From: Anammoximicrobium sp964645045
GTDB taxonomy: Bacteria > Planctomycetota > Planctomycetia > Pirellulales > Pirellulaceae
Length of the DNA: 64,000 nucleotides
NCBI GenBank assembly: GCA_964645045.1
Contig: CAZXYZ010000003.1
Span: forward strand, 128,767-192,766
Reading direction: 5' to 3'
Shown here: piece after piece, positions 32,601 through 39,494 of the stretch
Position numbering within the stretch: the stretch's first letter is position 1
How the letters are laid out: the number at the start of each line of letters is the position of its first letter
Translations under genes and position numbers: made by a program
The notes under the pieces: model-generated
Database searches by the model: none
Told to the model about the DNA's origin: nothing
Seen by the model: the letters and a program-made list of their open reading frames with translations, nothing else

Positions 32601-33477
32601 GCCGCGCCTGTGGGACCGCCGCGGCCAGCCGGGACCGGCGATACCCGGACGATCGGGCCAATCACCGCCTCGGCATTCCTGTCCCGTGTACTCGCTGGTT
32701 TGGCATCCGGACGGTGTCCGTCTGGCGTCGGCCGGTCTGGATGGCTTGATGCTCTGGCACTGCGACCGCGGAGCCGGGCCGGTGCTTCGCGGGCACACCA
32801 ATCCCGTGTTGGACGCCCATTGGAGTCCCGACGGGCAGCGTCTTGCCGCGGCCGGCGGGGACGGCGCCGCCGAAATCTGGCAGTCGGACGGCACGCTCGT
32901 TTCGACGTTCCGCCGTCCAGGCCGGGCAGAACCAGTTGCCTCGGTGCATTGGAGTCCCGATGGCCGCATGTTGGCGGCCGGAGTCGGTCACGTTGTTTCG
33001 TTGTGGCGAGCCGACGGATCCCTGGGACCGGAGCTGCAGGGCCACACCGAAGAAGTCCGGTGCGTACGGTGGAACCGCGACGGCCGCAAGCTGGCGTCCA
33101 CCAGCGCCGACCGCACGATCCGCGTCTGGCATCCCGATGGCACGAGTTTTCGTGTGCTTCGCGGCCACCAGGCAGGCGTGGGGCAGGCTGCGTGGAGCCC
33201 CGACGGCCGGAACTTGGCCTCCAGCTCCGAAGATGCCACGCTCTGGGTGTGGAACGTGGACGCGGGGCGTCCTGAATGGATTGCCCTGCACCTGCCCGGC
33301 GAAGCCGGCCTGCCCGTCACCTTCTCGCCCACTGGCGAGATCCTCCACGGTGATCCCCAAGCGATCGAAAAGGAGTTCGTTTACTTGGTGGAACGAGCCG
33401 ACAAGTCGATCGAGTTGCTTGCGCCTATGGAGTTCCGCAAACGATTTCTTCCGGATTTGCGACGCGCCACCAAGTAG
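29653..33477 (+). CDS. zf-HC2 anti-sigma-like / Ser-Thr kinase / PEGA-like / WD40 receptor
   Basis: 1274 residues. Domains in order: zf-HC2 with His32-x3-Cys36-x2-Cys39; a Pkn-type kinase from about 136 to 399 (IGRGGMGTVYRAV, Lys in VAVKVL, HRDVKPSNLM, DLGLAL in place of DFG, GTLDYMAPEQ); a membrane helix about 462-487; a PEGA-like strand domain; then 14 WD40-like repeats with the marker W(S/H/C/N)PDG from about 622 to 1210. The first Gly of DFG is kept but Phe is Leu, common in these kinases. A good ribosome-binding site AGAGGAG precedes the ATG. With the divergent ECF gene it forms a likely sensor: extracytoplasmic WD40 propeller, cytoplasmic kinase and sigma-binding zinc finger. Confidence 0.9.
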   Translation: MHTFLVCPDADDLRSYALERLEPENRFRVESHLRSCPPCSAHVRALRENELRANSDTSLTALQESTARSVPTDMLGPQGAAEAEPNLESWVDDIPPAMDVLQASQADSPLAPKPPPTAALGSMVLDRPALATLGAYRLEARIGRGGMGTVYRAVHMKLDKRVAVKVLSAESLPCEELVQRFHREVKAAGRVDHPNIVRATDAGEVEGVQYLVMELVEGIDLARLVRVRGPLPVREACELIRQAAEGLDYTHAQGLVHRDVKPSNLMLADAGQVKILDLGLALLAHEGGADLTGLNRALGTLDYMAPEQARDSHRVDRRADIYGLGCTLYWLLCGRAPFEESQWKSLAGKVTAHLHSTPPPIRKQRPDVPEELACLVERMLAKSPDDRPQSAAEVARGLAPLAAGAELASLLISPQPTPPALPGGLGPQAEASKPLPRPSKPSFHPGVADRQDDPSPVTRPKRFRTLAVGAALALAALAVLLGVTLRLRTPAGLLLVEVNQSGAAVSVDDGAVTVTASGDGEPVRIQLEAGKHTLRVSKGGFEAVVREFTIAANGKEQVRAELQPLVSAAANVPRSKPEAESDGAPTVLPEPPPGQDALPGILPSPPRLPGGERWQLETVAPRGEMRAVAWSPDGEHIAVGRTGRVLVYEADSFKLIRAYGEHEGTIYETAWSPDGRRLASASDVEVRLWNPDGTPGPVLPRGQAHFPIAWSPDGQRLAAASYAEVRVWGADGTPGPAYRGHKQVVRGLAWCPDGQQLASASEGGTVRLWRLDGAAAPVLQGQTQALFAIAWSPDGKRIAAGGEARGVQLWQADGTRQSVLEPNGAVGTICHLAWSPDGQYLAAGGLGPDVQLWRRDEPTPQRIRTSARRAWKGGLSWSPDSRQLAVGGRNLEILNVDGAVSKMLRPCGSLLSVDWHPDGQQLATGGSGCPVQIWDQNGRPDLAAATTGHGVQVAWSPDGRYLAGLPASAAMVDGALQHLTPYAPRLWDRRGQPGPAIPGRSGQSPPRHSCPVYSLVWHPDGVRLASAGLDGLMLWHCDRGAGPVLRGHTNPVLDAHWSPDGQRLAAAGGDGAAEIWQSDGTLVSTFRRPGRAEPVASVHWSPDGRMLAAGVGHVVSLWRADGSLGPELQGHTEEVRCVRWNRDGRKLASTSADRTIRVWHPDGTSFRVLRGHQAGVGQAAWSPDGRNLASSSEDATLWVWNVDAGRPEWIALHLPGEAGLPVTFSPTGEILHGDPQAIEKEFVYLVERADKSIELLAPMEFRKRFLPDLRRATK

Positions 33478-33886
33478 CCGTTGGGCGTGACCGATCACGG
33501 CGGCGGACATCGGCGCCACGTCGTTACTTCCGCAGAACGCGCCGCACGTCGCAAGTTGTGCCACGCTCGCGTGGCTTTCCAACCGCCAAGACGCGGAAAA
33601 TGGGGCGGTGGGAGAGTTGGTCCTCGAGGTTACGACCGTTCGGCGACCTGGTAAGGCCGGCGAAAACACCTGGGTGGGTGGGCGCGCGGACGTGAGCGAA
33701 CCTCTCGCGGTAGTGCTTTCCAGCCGCCGGGGCGTGGAAAACGGTCGGCGGTCGCGTTGGCCCGCTTGACGCGCACTTCGAGCCCGCTACGTTGGCATTC
33801 GCCTGAAAACTAAGACGTTCGTGCGCGTACGCATCCCCGTCCGCATTTTTGTCCGCCGCGTTTTCCTCACAGGATTTGGAGGGCTC
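33478..33886. other. Intergenic region with two similar hairpin-like segments
   Basis: About 400 bp with no gene. Two related segments, GCTTTCCAACCGCCAAGACG (about 33573) and GCTTTCCAGCCGCCGGGGCG (about 33715), each continue into GGAAAA and so can form TTTCC/GGAAA hairpins. The GGAGGGCTC before 33887 is the ribosome-binding site of the next gene. Confidence 0.4.
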
Positions 33887-36373
33887 ATGGCCAAGCTCCG
33901 CACGCTTTGTTGGTTGGTAGTGACCGCGCGATCGAGTGCCCTGGGAGGGCTGGCGTTGGCCGCGTTGGCCGCGGGTATCGCCCCGGGGGCCGAGCTGCGT
34001 CCGCCGGCGGTCTTGGACGACCGGCTGCAATTGGAGCGATTGGCCGCCCAGCCGCAGATCGTCACGCCGACTGGGGCCTGCTTCGACCGCCGCGGCCGGC
34101 TGTTGGTGATCGAGTCGCACACGCACATGCGGCCGGAAGGTTACGCGGGCCCACCCGCCGACCGCATCCGCATGGTCGAGGACGCGGACGGCGACGGGCG
34201 CGTGGAGCGCTGGTCGACGTTCCACGAAGGGCTTCAGCAGGCGATGAACGTCGAGCAGCACCCGAACGGCTCGGTGTACGTGCTGGCCCGCGCCGCGCTG
34301 GTCCGGCTACAGGACACGGACGACGATGGCCGCGCGGACCGGCAGACCGAAATCGTCCGGCTCGAGTCGACGTGTACCTATCCGCACAACGGGCTGATGG
34401 GCCTGGACATCGCCCGCGATGGGACGCTGTACTTCGGCTTGGGCGAGAACCTGGGCGAGGCGTACCGGATGGTGGGAAGCGACGGCGTGGAATGGCGGGG
34501 CGGCGGCGAAGGCGGTTCGATCTACCGCTGCCGCGAGGACGGGACGCACTTGGAACGCATCGCCACCGGGTTCTGGAACCCGTACGGCCTGTGCCTCGAT
34601 CCGTGCGGGCGCTTGTTCTGCGCCGAGAACGATCCGGACGCCAGCCCTCCCTGCCGGCTGCTGCACATCGTCCCCGGCGGCGACTACGGCTACCAGTTCC
34701 GCTACGGCCGTTCGGGCCAGCACCCGCTGCAAACCTGGACCGGCACGCTGCCCGGCACCTTGGGCATGGTCTGCGGGTTGTCCGAGGCGGCGTGCGAGCT
34801 GGTGGCGTACCGCGGCCAGTTGTGGGTGGCCAGTTGGGGCGACCACCGGATCGAACGCTATCGGCTGGTCCCGCAAGGCGCGTCGTTCCGGGCCACCCGC
34901 GAGGTCGTGGTCCAGGGCGACGCCGACTTCCGCCCCGTCGGCCTGGCCGTGGCCCCCGACGGCGCGCTGTATTTCAGCGACTGGGTGGACGTGAGCTATC
35001 CGGTCCACGGACGGGGCGCGCTGTGGCGTCTGGCGTGGCGCGAGCCGCCGGGCGAAGCCGCGCCGTTTCCAGCGTTGCTCGACGCCGAACGGCAGGCCGG
35101 CGCGCTCCGCGAGCGGCCGACGCTGGACGGGCTCCGCACGGACGACCCGTTTGTGCGGACGGCCGCCGCCTGGGGACTGGCCCGTCAGGCGGACGTCGAG
35201 GCCGTCGCCTGGGCCGGGCTGCCCGACGCCGCGCAGCGGCTGGGCGTCCTGCAGGCGCTCCGCTGGCGGCAGGGACGCTTGTCGCCCGACACGCTGCGGA
35301 CCGCTTTGCGCGACCCCGACGCCGAGGTGCGGATCTACGCCGTGCGCGCGATCGCCGACCAGCGGCTGGGCGAACTCCGCGAGCCGCTGCTGGAACTGCT
35401 GAACTCGCCGTCGCTCGACGGCCGACAGTACCTGGTGTACCTAGCGGCCGTCGATTGGCTGGACAACGGCACCGTTGCCAACTCCGGCGAGATCTCGGAC
35501 AAGCTGCTGGTCCGGGAGCTGACCGATGGCCAGCGGCCGGCCGCCGTCCAGGCCCTGGCGCTCCGGTTCCTGGGGCCGGACGATCCGTACCTCACGCGCG
35601 AGCGATTGCGCGCGTACCTGCAGCAGGACGAGCCGGCCCTGCGGCTGGAAGCCGTGCGGACCCTCGCGCAACAGGCCTCGCCGGAGCGGTTGCCGCTGCT
35701 GGCCGAGGTGGCGCGCGACGCGGCGCAGGCGGACGCAGTCCGCCTGGAGGCGATCTCCGGACTGGGAACGACGGGTCAGACGTACACGCCGCTGCTGGAA
35801 GAGTTCGCCGCCGCCGGCCCTGCGGCGTTCCAGCGCGAGGCAACCCGCGCGCTGCGCCGGGCCGGCCTTCGCCCGGCCGCGAAGGAACCCAAGCCCGATC
35901 CCCGCGACGTGAGCGACTGGTTGAAGCTCCTGGAGCCGGCGGGCGACGCGGAGGCCGGGCGGCGGTTGTTCTTCAGCCCGGCGGGGCCGCGCTGCGCGGT
36001 GTGTCACCGGTTCGCCGGCCGCGGCGGCCGGATCGGCCCCGATCTGACGCAGATCGGCCGCACGGCATCCCGCGAGCGGATCGTCACGTCGATCCTGCAG
36101 CCCAGCGCGGAAATCGCCCCCGAATTCGTCGCCTGGTCCATCGTCACCGACGACGGCCGGGCCCGCGTCGGACTGATGCACCCGCGCCCCACGTCGCCGG
36201 ACAAAGCCGTGTTTTATGACGACGCCGGAAACACGTTCACGGTGGCCACCGCCGAGATCGAAGAGCAGCTGCCGTCCCGGACGTCGATCATGCCGGCCGG
36301 ACTCGAACAGCTCGTGACCGTCGACGAACTCCGCGACCTGCTGGCGTTCCTGGCGGGCGGCCATGCGAGCTGA
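33887..36373 (+). CDS. PVC-type membrane-bound dehydrogenase: beta-propeller, HEAT, haem c
   Basis: Start at 33887 (GGAGGGCTCATGG), which opens into a signal peptide; the longer 22-residue leader was rejected. The propeller contains VEDADGDGRVERWSTFHEGL, LQDTDDDGRADRQTEIVRL, GSIYRCREDGTHLERIATGF and LAVAPDGALYFSDWVD. HEAT-like helices follow (about 420-650). The C-terminal cytochrome c domain has CAVCH and the second ligand region (RIGPDLTQIGRTASRERIV, then ILQPSAEIAPEF). This is the full architecture of the PVC 'membrane-bound dehydrogenase / haem-binding' family. Predicted to oxidise an unknown extracytoplasmic substrate and pass electrons through haem c; a diheme cytochrome gene converges on it. 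Confidence 0.9.
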   Translation: MAKLRTLCWLVVTARSSALGGLALAALAAGIAPGAELRPPAVLDDRLQLERLAAQPQIVTPTGACFDRRGRLLVIESHTHMRPEGYAGPPADRIRMVEDADGDGRVERWSTFHEGLQQAMNVEQHPNGSVYVLARAALVRLQDTDDDGRADRQTEIVRLESTCTYPHNGLMGLDIARDGTLYFGLGENLGEAYRMVGSDGVEWRGGGEGGSIYRCREDGTHLERIATGFWNPYGLCLDPCGRLFCAENDPDASPPCRLLHIVPGGDYGYQFRYGRSGQHPLQTWTGTLPGTLGMVCGLSEAACELVAYRGQLWVASWGDHRIERYRLVPQGASFRATREVVVQGDADFRPVGLAVAPDGALYFSDWVDVSYPVHGRGALWRLAWREPPGEAAPFPALLDAERQAGALRERPTLDGLRTDDPFVRTAAAWGLARQADVEAVAWAGLPDAAQRLGVLQALRWRQGRLSPDTLRTALRDPDAEVRIYAVRAIADQRLGELREPLLELLNSPSLDGRQYLVYLAAVDWLDNGTVANSGEISDKLLVRELTDGQRPAAVQALALRFLGPDDPYLTRERLRAYLQQDEPALRLEAVRTLAQQASPERLPLLAEVARDAAQADAVRLEAISGLGTTGQTYTPLLEEFAAAGPAAFQREATRALRRAGLRPAAKEPKPDPRDVSDWLKLLEPAGDAEAGRRLFFSPAGPRCAVCHRFAGRGGRIGPDLTQIGRTASRERIVTSILQPSAEIAPEFVAWSIVTDDGRARVGLMHPRPTSPDKAVFYDDAGNTFTVATAEIEEQLPSRTSIMPAGLEQLVTVDELRDLLAFLAGGHAS

Positions 36374-36480
36374 CCGTGCAGGGCATCCAAGGCATGGTGG
36401 GGCCGGCCTGCTCCAGCATCGAAGGGCAGCCGCTAGCGCCCTGGTCGCTGAAGCTATGGAACACGGCATTATCTGGCCCG

Positions 36481-37080
36481 TTACGGCCCGGAGCGGGCGG
36501 TCTCGACGTAGTACCAGGCCATCGTGCGCAAGTCGTCTTCCGAGAGCGAGAGCAACGACCGGTGCAGGCGGAGAATGCCCGGCCAGTCCTCGGCGGGGAA
36601 CTCCTGCGGCGTACGCAGGCGATGGCATTCGGCACAGTTGGCGCGAGCCAGGGCGCTGCCGCGAAGCACGGTCTCCGGGTCGGCCGCAGGAACGGCTGCG
36701 CTGACCGGTGCGGCAGCGCAGTCGCCGCGCGTGGCGCGGGAGGCGGCGACCATGTAGTTGGTGATGTCGCTGATCTGCTGGCGACTGAGAAAATGCTGGT
36801 TCCCCATGTTCCGCACCAGCGCCGGCCAGGCCTGCGGCGGGTACTCGTGCGGCCAGAAAAAGCGATGGCAGGCCAGGCATTGCGTTTGCGCCAACGCCCG
36901 GCCGCGGGCCAGCGAGGCGAAGTCGCCGCCCTCGGGATAACTGCCGGCCGCCGCGAGTTGCTCCGGCGTCGGGAGCATGCTGGGCAACTGCGTACAGCCG
37001 GCGATCATCAGGCCGCCGGCCAAAAGCGGGGCCAGCACGGCGGGGAGCCAGCTCGTGGGCCTCTTGCTGCCAAGGTTCAT
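36481..37080 (-). CDS. Diheme cytochrome c lipoprotein
   Basis: Start at 37080, with GAGGAGG 5-6 nt upstream. A lipoprotein signal ends in MIAGC. The mature protein has two similar halves, each with one haem site: CLACH in ALAQTQCLACHRFFWPHEYP and CAECH in ALARANCAECHRLRTPQEFP. Each half carries a later Met (MGNQHFLSRQQISDI; LHRSLLSLSEDDLRTM) as potential sixth ligand. It begins 12 bp after the porin stop, so both are one transcript. Role: electron transfer at the outer or cytoplasmic membrane surface. Confidence 0.85.
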   Translation of the reverse strand: MNLGSKRPTSWLPAVLAPLLAGGLMIAGCTQLPSMLPTPEQLAAAGSYPEGGDFASLARGRALAQTQCLACHRFFWPHEYPPQAWPALVRNMGNQHFLSRQQISDITNYMVAASRATRGDCAAAPVSAAVPAADPETVLRGSALARANCAECHRLRTPQEFPAEDWPGILRLHRSLLSLSEDDLRTMAWYYVETARSGP

Positions 37081-37091
37081 GGGGAGCCTCC

Positions 37092-38498
37092 TCAATACTG
37101 CCAGCCAACGCCCAGGTTGAAGCGATCCGGAAGCTCCGCGGCCGTGGCGTCGTCAGAGATCTGGTAGTCGGCCTTCACGACCAGATTGGGCACGGGCAGG
37201 TAGCCGAGCCCGAAGGTCCACTCGTGCCGGACGCCGGCGTCGTTGCGGGCCACGCCGGGCGGCATCCGGTACTGGGTGTTCAAGTCGTCGAAGCGGACAA
37301 AAACCACGGCGTCAGCCTGCTGCAGGCGCCCGCACTTCCAGCAGTCCGGCAGCACGTGCAAGGCGGTCTCCAGGTACCAGCCCACGATTTCCTGCGCCGT
37401 GCCGGCGCCCAAGTTGGCGGCGTCGGCGATGTCTTCGAACGCGAACTCGCCGCGAAAGTCGGCACGCCACAGACGGTACTCAAAGTCGGCCGAGATGACC
37501 CCCACGTCGCCTTGACGGCCCGGGTTCACGCCGGCATTGCCGTTGTTTACGCCGCCGTAGAAGGCCGACGTCCCGAAGCGGAGGAACTGCTGGCCGGGCG
37601 CGGGCTTGACGGCAAAGGGAAACCAGTCGAGCCGCCCCGTAACGGCCGGCTGTTGCATGCTGCTGCGCTCGCCGATCCGCCCGCCGCGGATCCCGTTCAT
37701 CGCGTTGAAGCGGGAGCCGTCCAGCCCCGTCATCAGGTAGAGTTCAAAGGTCAACGCCGGGCAGAGAATTCCACGGGCACCGATCCCTTCGGCAAACCAG
37801 GTCGAAGGGATGATGACGCGGTTGAACGACGGCCGCTCCACGCCGTTGAAGGCCGGCGGCTCGTGCCGCTGATTGACGATGCCCAGCGGGACAAGGATCC
37901 GCCCGGCCCGCAGCCGCAGCCATTCCCGGACTTCGTATTCGACAAAGGCTTGCTCGATCAGGATCTCGCCGCCGCTGGTCTTGGTCATCAGCGCGTGTTC
38001 GATTTCCAGTTCGGCGAAAAACCTCAGCCAACTCGTGAAATCGTATTGGGGGCTGAAAATGATGCGGTGCAGGTCGACCTCGTCCCGGCCGGGCCCCTCC
38101 ACCCAGTTCGCGTGAATCTCCCCATAGCCCCCCCAGCTCAAACGCTGATACCGGTCGGGCAGGTCGCCATAGAAGTTCAATCCGCCCGCCCCGCCGGCCG
38201 GCTGACCCGAGGGCGGCGGCGCCAGAATGTCGAAGTCCGGCAGAGCGGGCAAAGGCTCCTCGGCCGCAACCATCGACGCCTCGGCCGCGAACATCATCTC
38301 CCCGGGACTTAACGCGGCAGACCAAGCCTGTTCAGCGGTGTACATCCCCGGCGCGGCCCACGGCGCGGCATCCTGCAAGGTCTCTGGCGCGTGCGGCGCG
38401 TTCCCCTCGTACGCCAACGTGCCCGCCGGCGGCAACAGCAGGGCCGCAAGCACCGGAATCGCGAGCTGTCGAAGAGCACCAAGAATATAGCGAATCAT
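37092..38498 (-). CDS. Outer-membrane beta-barrel porin (phosphate-porin-like)
   Basis: 468 residues with a signal peptide (MIRYILGALRQLAIPVLAAL, cleavage near TLAYEG). The remainder shows alternating aromatic strands typical of trimeric porins: RLSWGGYGEIHANWVEG, LHRIIFSPQYDFTSWLRFFA, VEYEVREWLRLRAGRILVPL and the closing strand RFNLGVGWQY with terminal aromatic residue. The pattern fits OprO/OprP-type porins that occur next to cytochromes in planctomycetes. Together with the downstream diheme cytochrome it may form a porin-cytochrome unit, but this is inferred from adjacency only. Confidence 0.75.
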   Translation of the reverse strand: MIRYILGALRQLAIPVLAALLLPPAGTLAYEGNAPHAPETLQDAAPWAAPGMYTAEQAWSAALSPGEMMFAAEASMVAAEEPLPALPDFDILAPPPSGQPAGGAGGLNFYGDLPDRYQRLSWGGYGEIHANWVEGPGRDEVDLHRIIFSPQYDFTSWLRFFAELEIEHALMTKTSGGEILIEQAFVEYEVREWLRLRAGRILVPLGIVNQRHEPPAFNGVERPSFNRVIIPSTWFAEGIGARGILCPALTFELYLMTGLDGSRFNAMNGIRGGRIGERSSMQQPAVTGRLDWFPFAVKPAPGQQFLRFGTSAFYGGVNNGNAGVNPGRQGDVGVISADFEYRLWRADFRGEFAFEDIADAANLGAGTAQEIVGWYLETALHVLPDCWKCGRLQQADAVVFVRFDDLNTQYRMPPGVARNDAGVRHEWTFGLGYLPVPNLVVKADYQISDDATAAELPDRFNLGVGWQY

Positions 38499-38729
38499 TG
38501 CTTGCCGGCCCCGTGCCCGTGATGGCTCGCATCGCCCACTTCTCCCGCACATCTTCCCTGATCGTCATTTTCCGTATATCTCCTCCAGTCGTTTTTTTCC
38601 GATAAACCGAATCGTTTGCCCGACGGATTGGGTTCCTGCGGCTCGATCGGATACCGCTGGCCGCGGGACTGGCCGCTGCCGAGCGCTCGACGGTTCCCAG
38701 GGTCGTTTCGGCTGGCCCCGTTGCGGAAC

Positions 38730-39170
38730 TCAGGGCAGGAGTTTCGGGTTCACTTCGCGTGCGAACTCGCGGGCCGGGTGATCGGGGGGCAGGACTTTCA
38801 GCAGGTACGGCACGCCCTCCTGCTGTTCCTTCTTCAACCGCACCGCCATGCCCTGCAGATCGTCGATGAATTCCCTTTCATCCCGGCTCAAGCGGCTTCC
38901 TTTGAAGATCAGCAGCAGCAGCGCCTTCTCGCCGCAGGGGACTTCGTAGCCGGTCGGCGTCCCGGCGGCGAAGCGGAACAGCGAGCCCGGCTTCATCACG
39001 TGCCGCCGGCCGCTGCGGCACAGCACCCAGCGTCCGCGGACCGTGTAGATCAGACTCTCACTGCTGTGCGGGTGCTCGGCCACGCAGGCGCCCGGCGGCA
39101 TGTCGATGAAGTGGGCCTGCTGGTCGTCGCCCAACAGCAGGGGGCCGATCCGCCCTTCGAGCTTTGCCAC
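38730..39170 (-). CDS. Cupin-domain protein
   Basis: 146 residues. Cupin motif 1 is EHPHSSESLIYTVRGR and motif 2 is MKPGSLFRFAAGTPTGYEV, giving a small single-domain beta-barrel; motif 1 has two His and a Glu suitable for a metal. A C-terminal helical extension (DEREFIDDLQGMAVRLKKEQ) follows. Enzyme or sensor role cannot be told. The intergenic region 39171-39494 carries a palindrome around 39205-39290 and a MITE core at 39320. Confidence 0.7.
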   Translation of the reverse strand: MAKLEGRIGPLLLGDDQQAHFIDMPPGACVAEHPHSSESLIYTVRGRWVLCRSGRRHVMKPGSLFRFAAGTPTGYEVPCGEKALLLLIFKGSRLSRDEREFIDDLQGMAVRLKKEQQEGVPYLLKVLPPDHPAREFAREVNPKLLP

Positions 39171-39319
39171 GCCCGCCGTGCGCTCGGCGCTGGCGACGTC
39201 GTCGGGCGATACCCGCGTGGGCCACGCCGCGCGCGTGGGAAACCAGCCGGGAGACGTATCTCGCGCGGGGCGCTGCCCACGCGGTTAAACGAGCCAATGC
39301 CAACCGTCCGCGGTATCGC

Positions 39320-39376
39320 TCTAGCGTGCCGGGCGGGCCATGCCAGCCGAAAAAGACACGCTAAAGCGTGAACTCC
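39320..39376. repeat. Partial core of the MITE/palindrome family
   Basis: CTAGCGTGCCGGGCGGGCCATGCC...ACACGCTAAAGCGTGAACTCC matches the inner palindrome of the element at 24985. The left arm is shortened and the CCACCCC ends are missing or decayed. Confidence 0.6.
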
Positions 39377-39494
39377 AGCGAGGTTAGCAGCTCTAAAGGG
39401 GGTGCCTGCGTGGTGCCCAATGCACTGGCGGCGCCCGTGGCACACCACGGGAATACCTCAAGTTGAACATCGCTTGCCCAAGCACCGTTTGGTG

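Noticed and set aside
31520..33280. Regular spacing of GGAGCCCGGACGG-like words as a CRISPR-like array
   Set aside because: They encode the WSPDG motif of WD40 repeats in one open frame.
38332..38568. Small ORF with a good ribosome-binding site before the porin
   Set aside because: It overlaps the porin signal peptide in another frame and shows no protein-like features; an unexplained leader remains possible.
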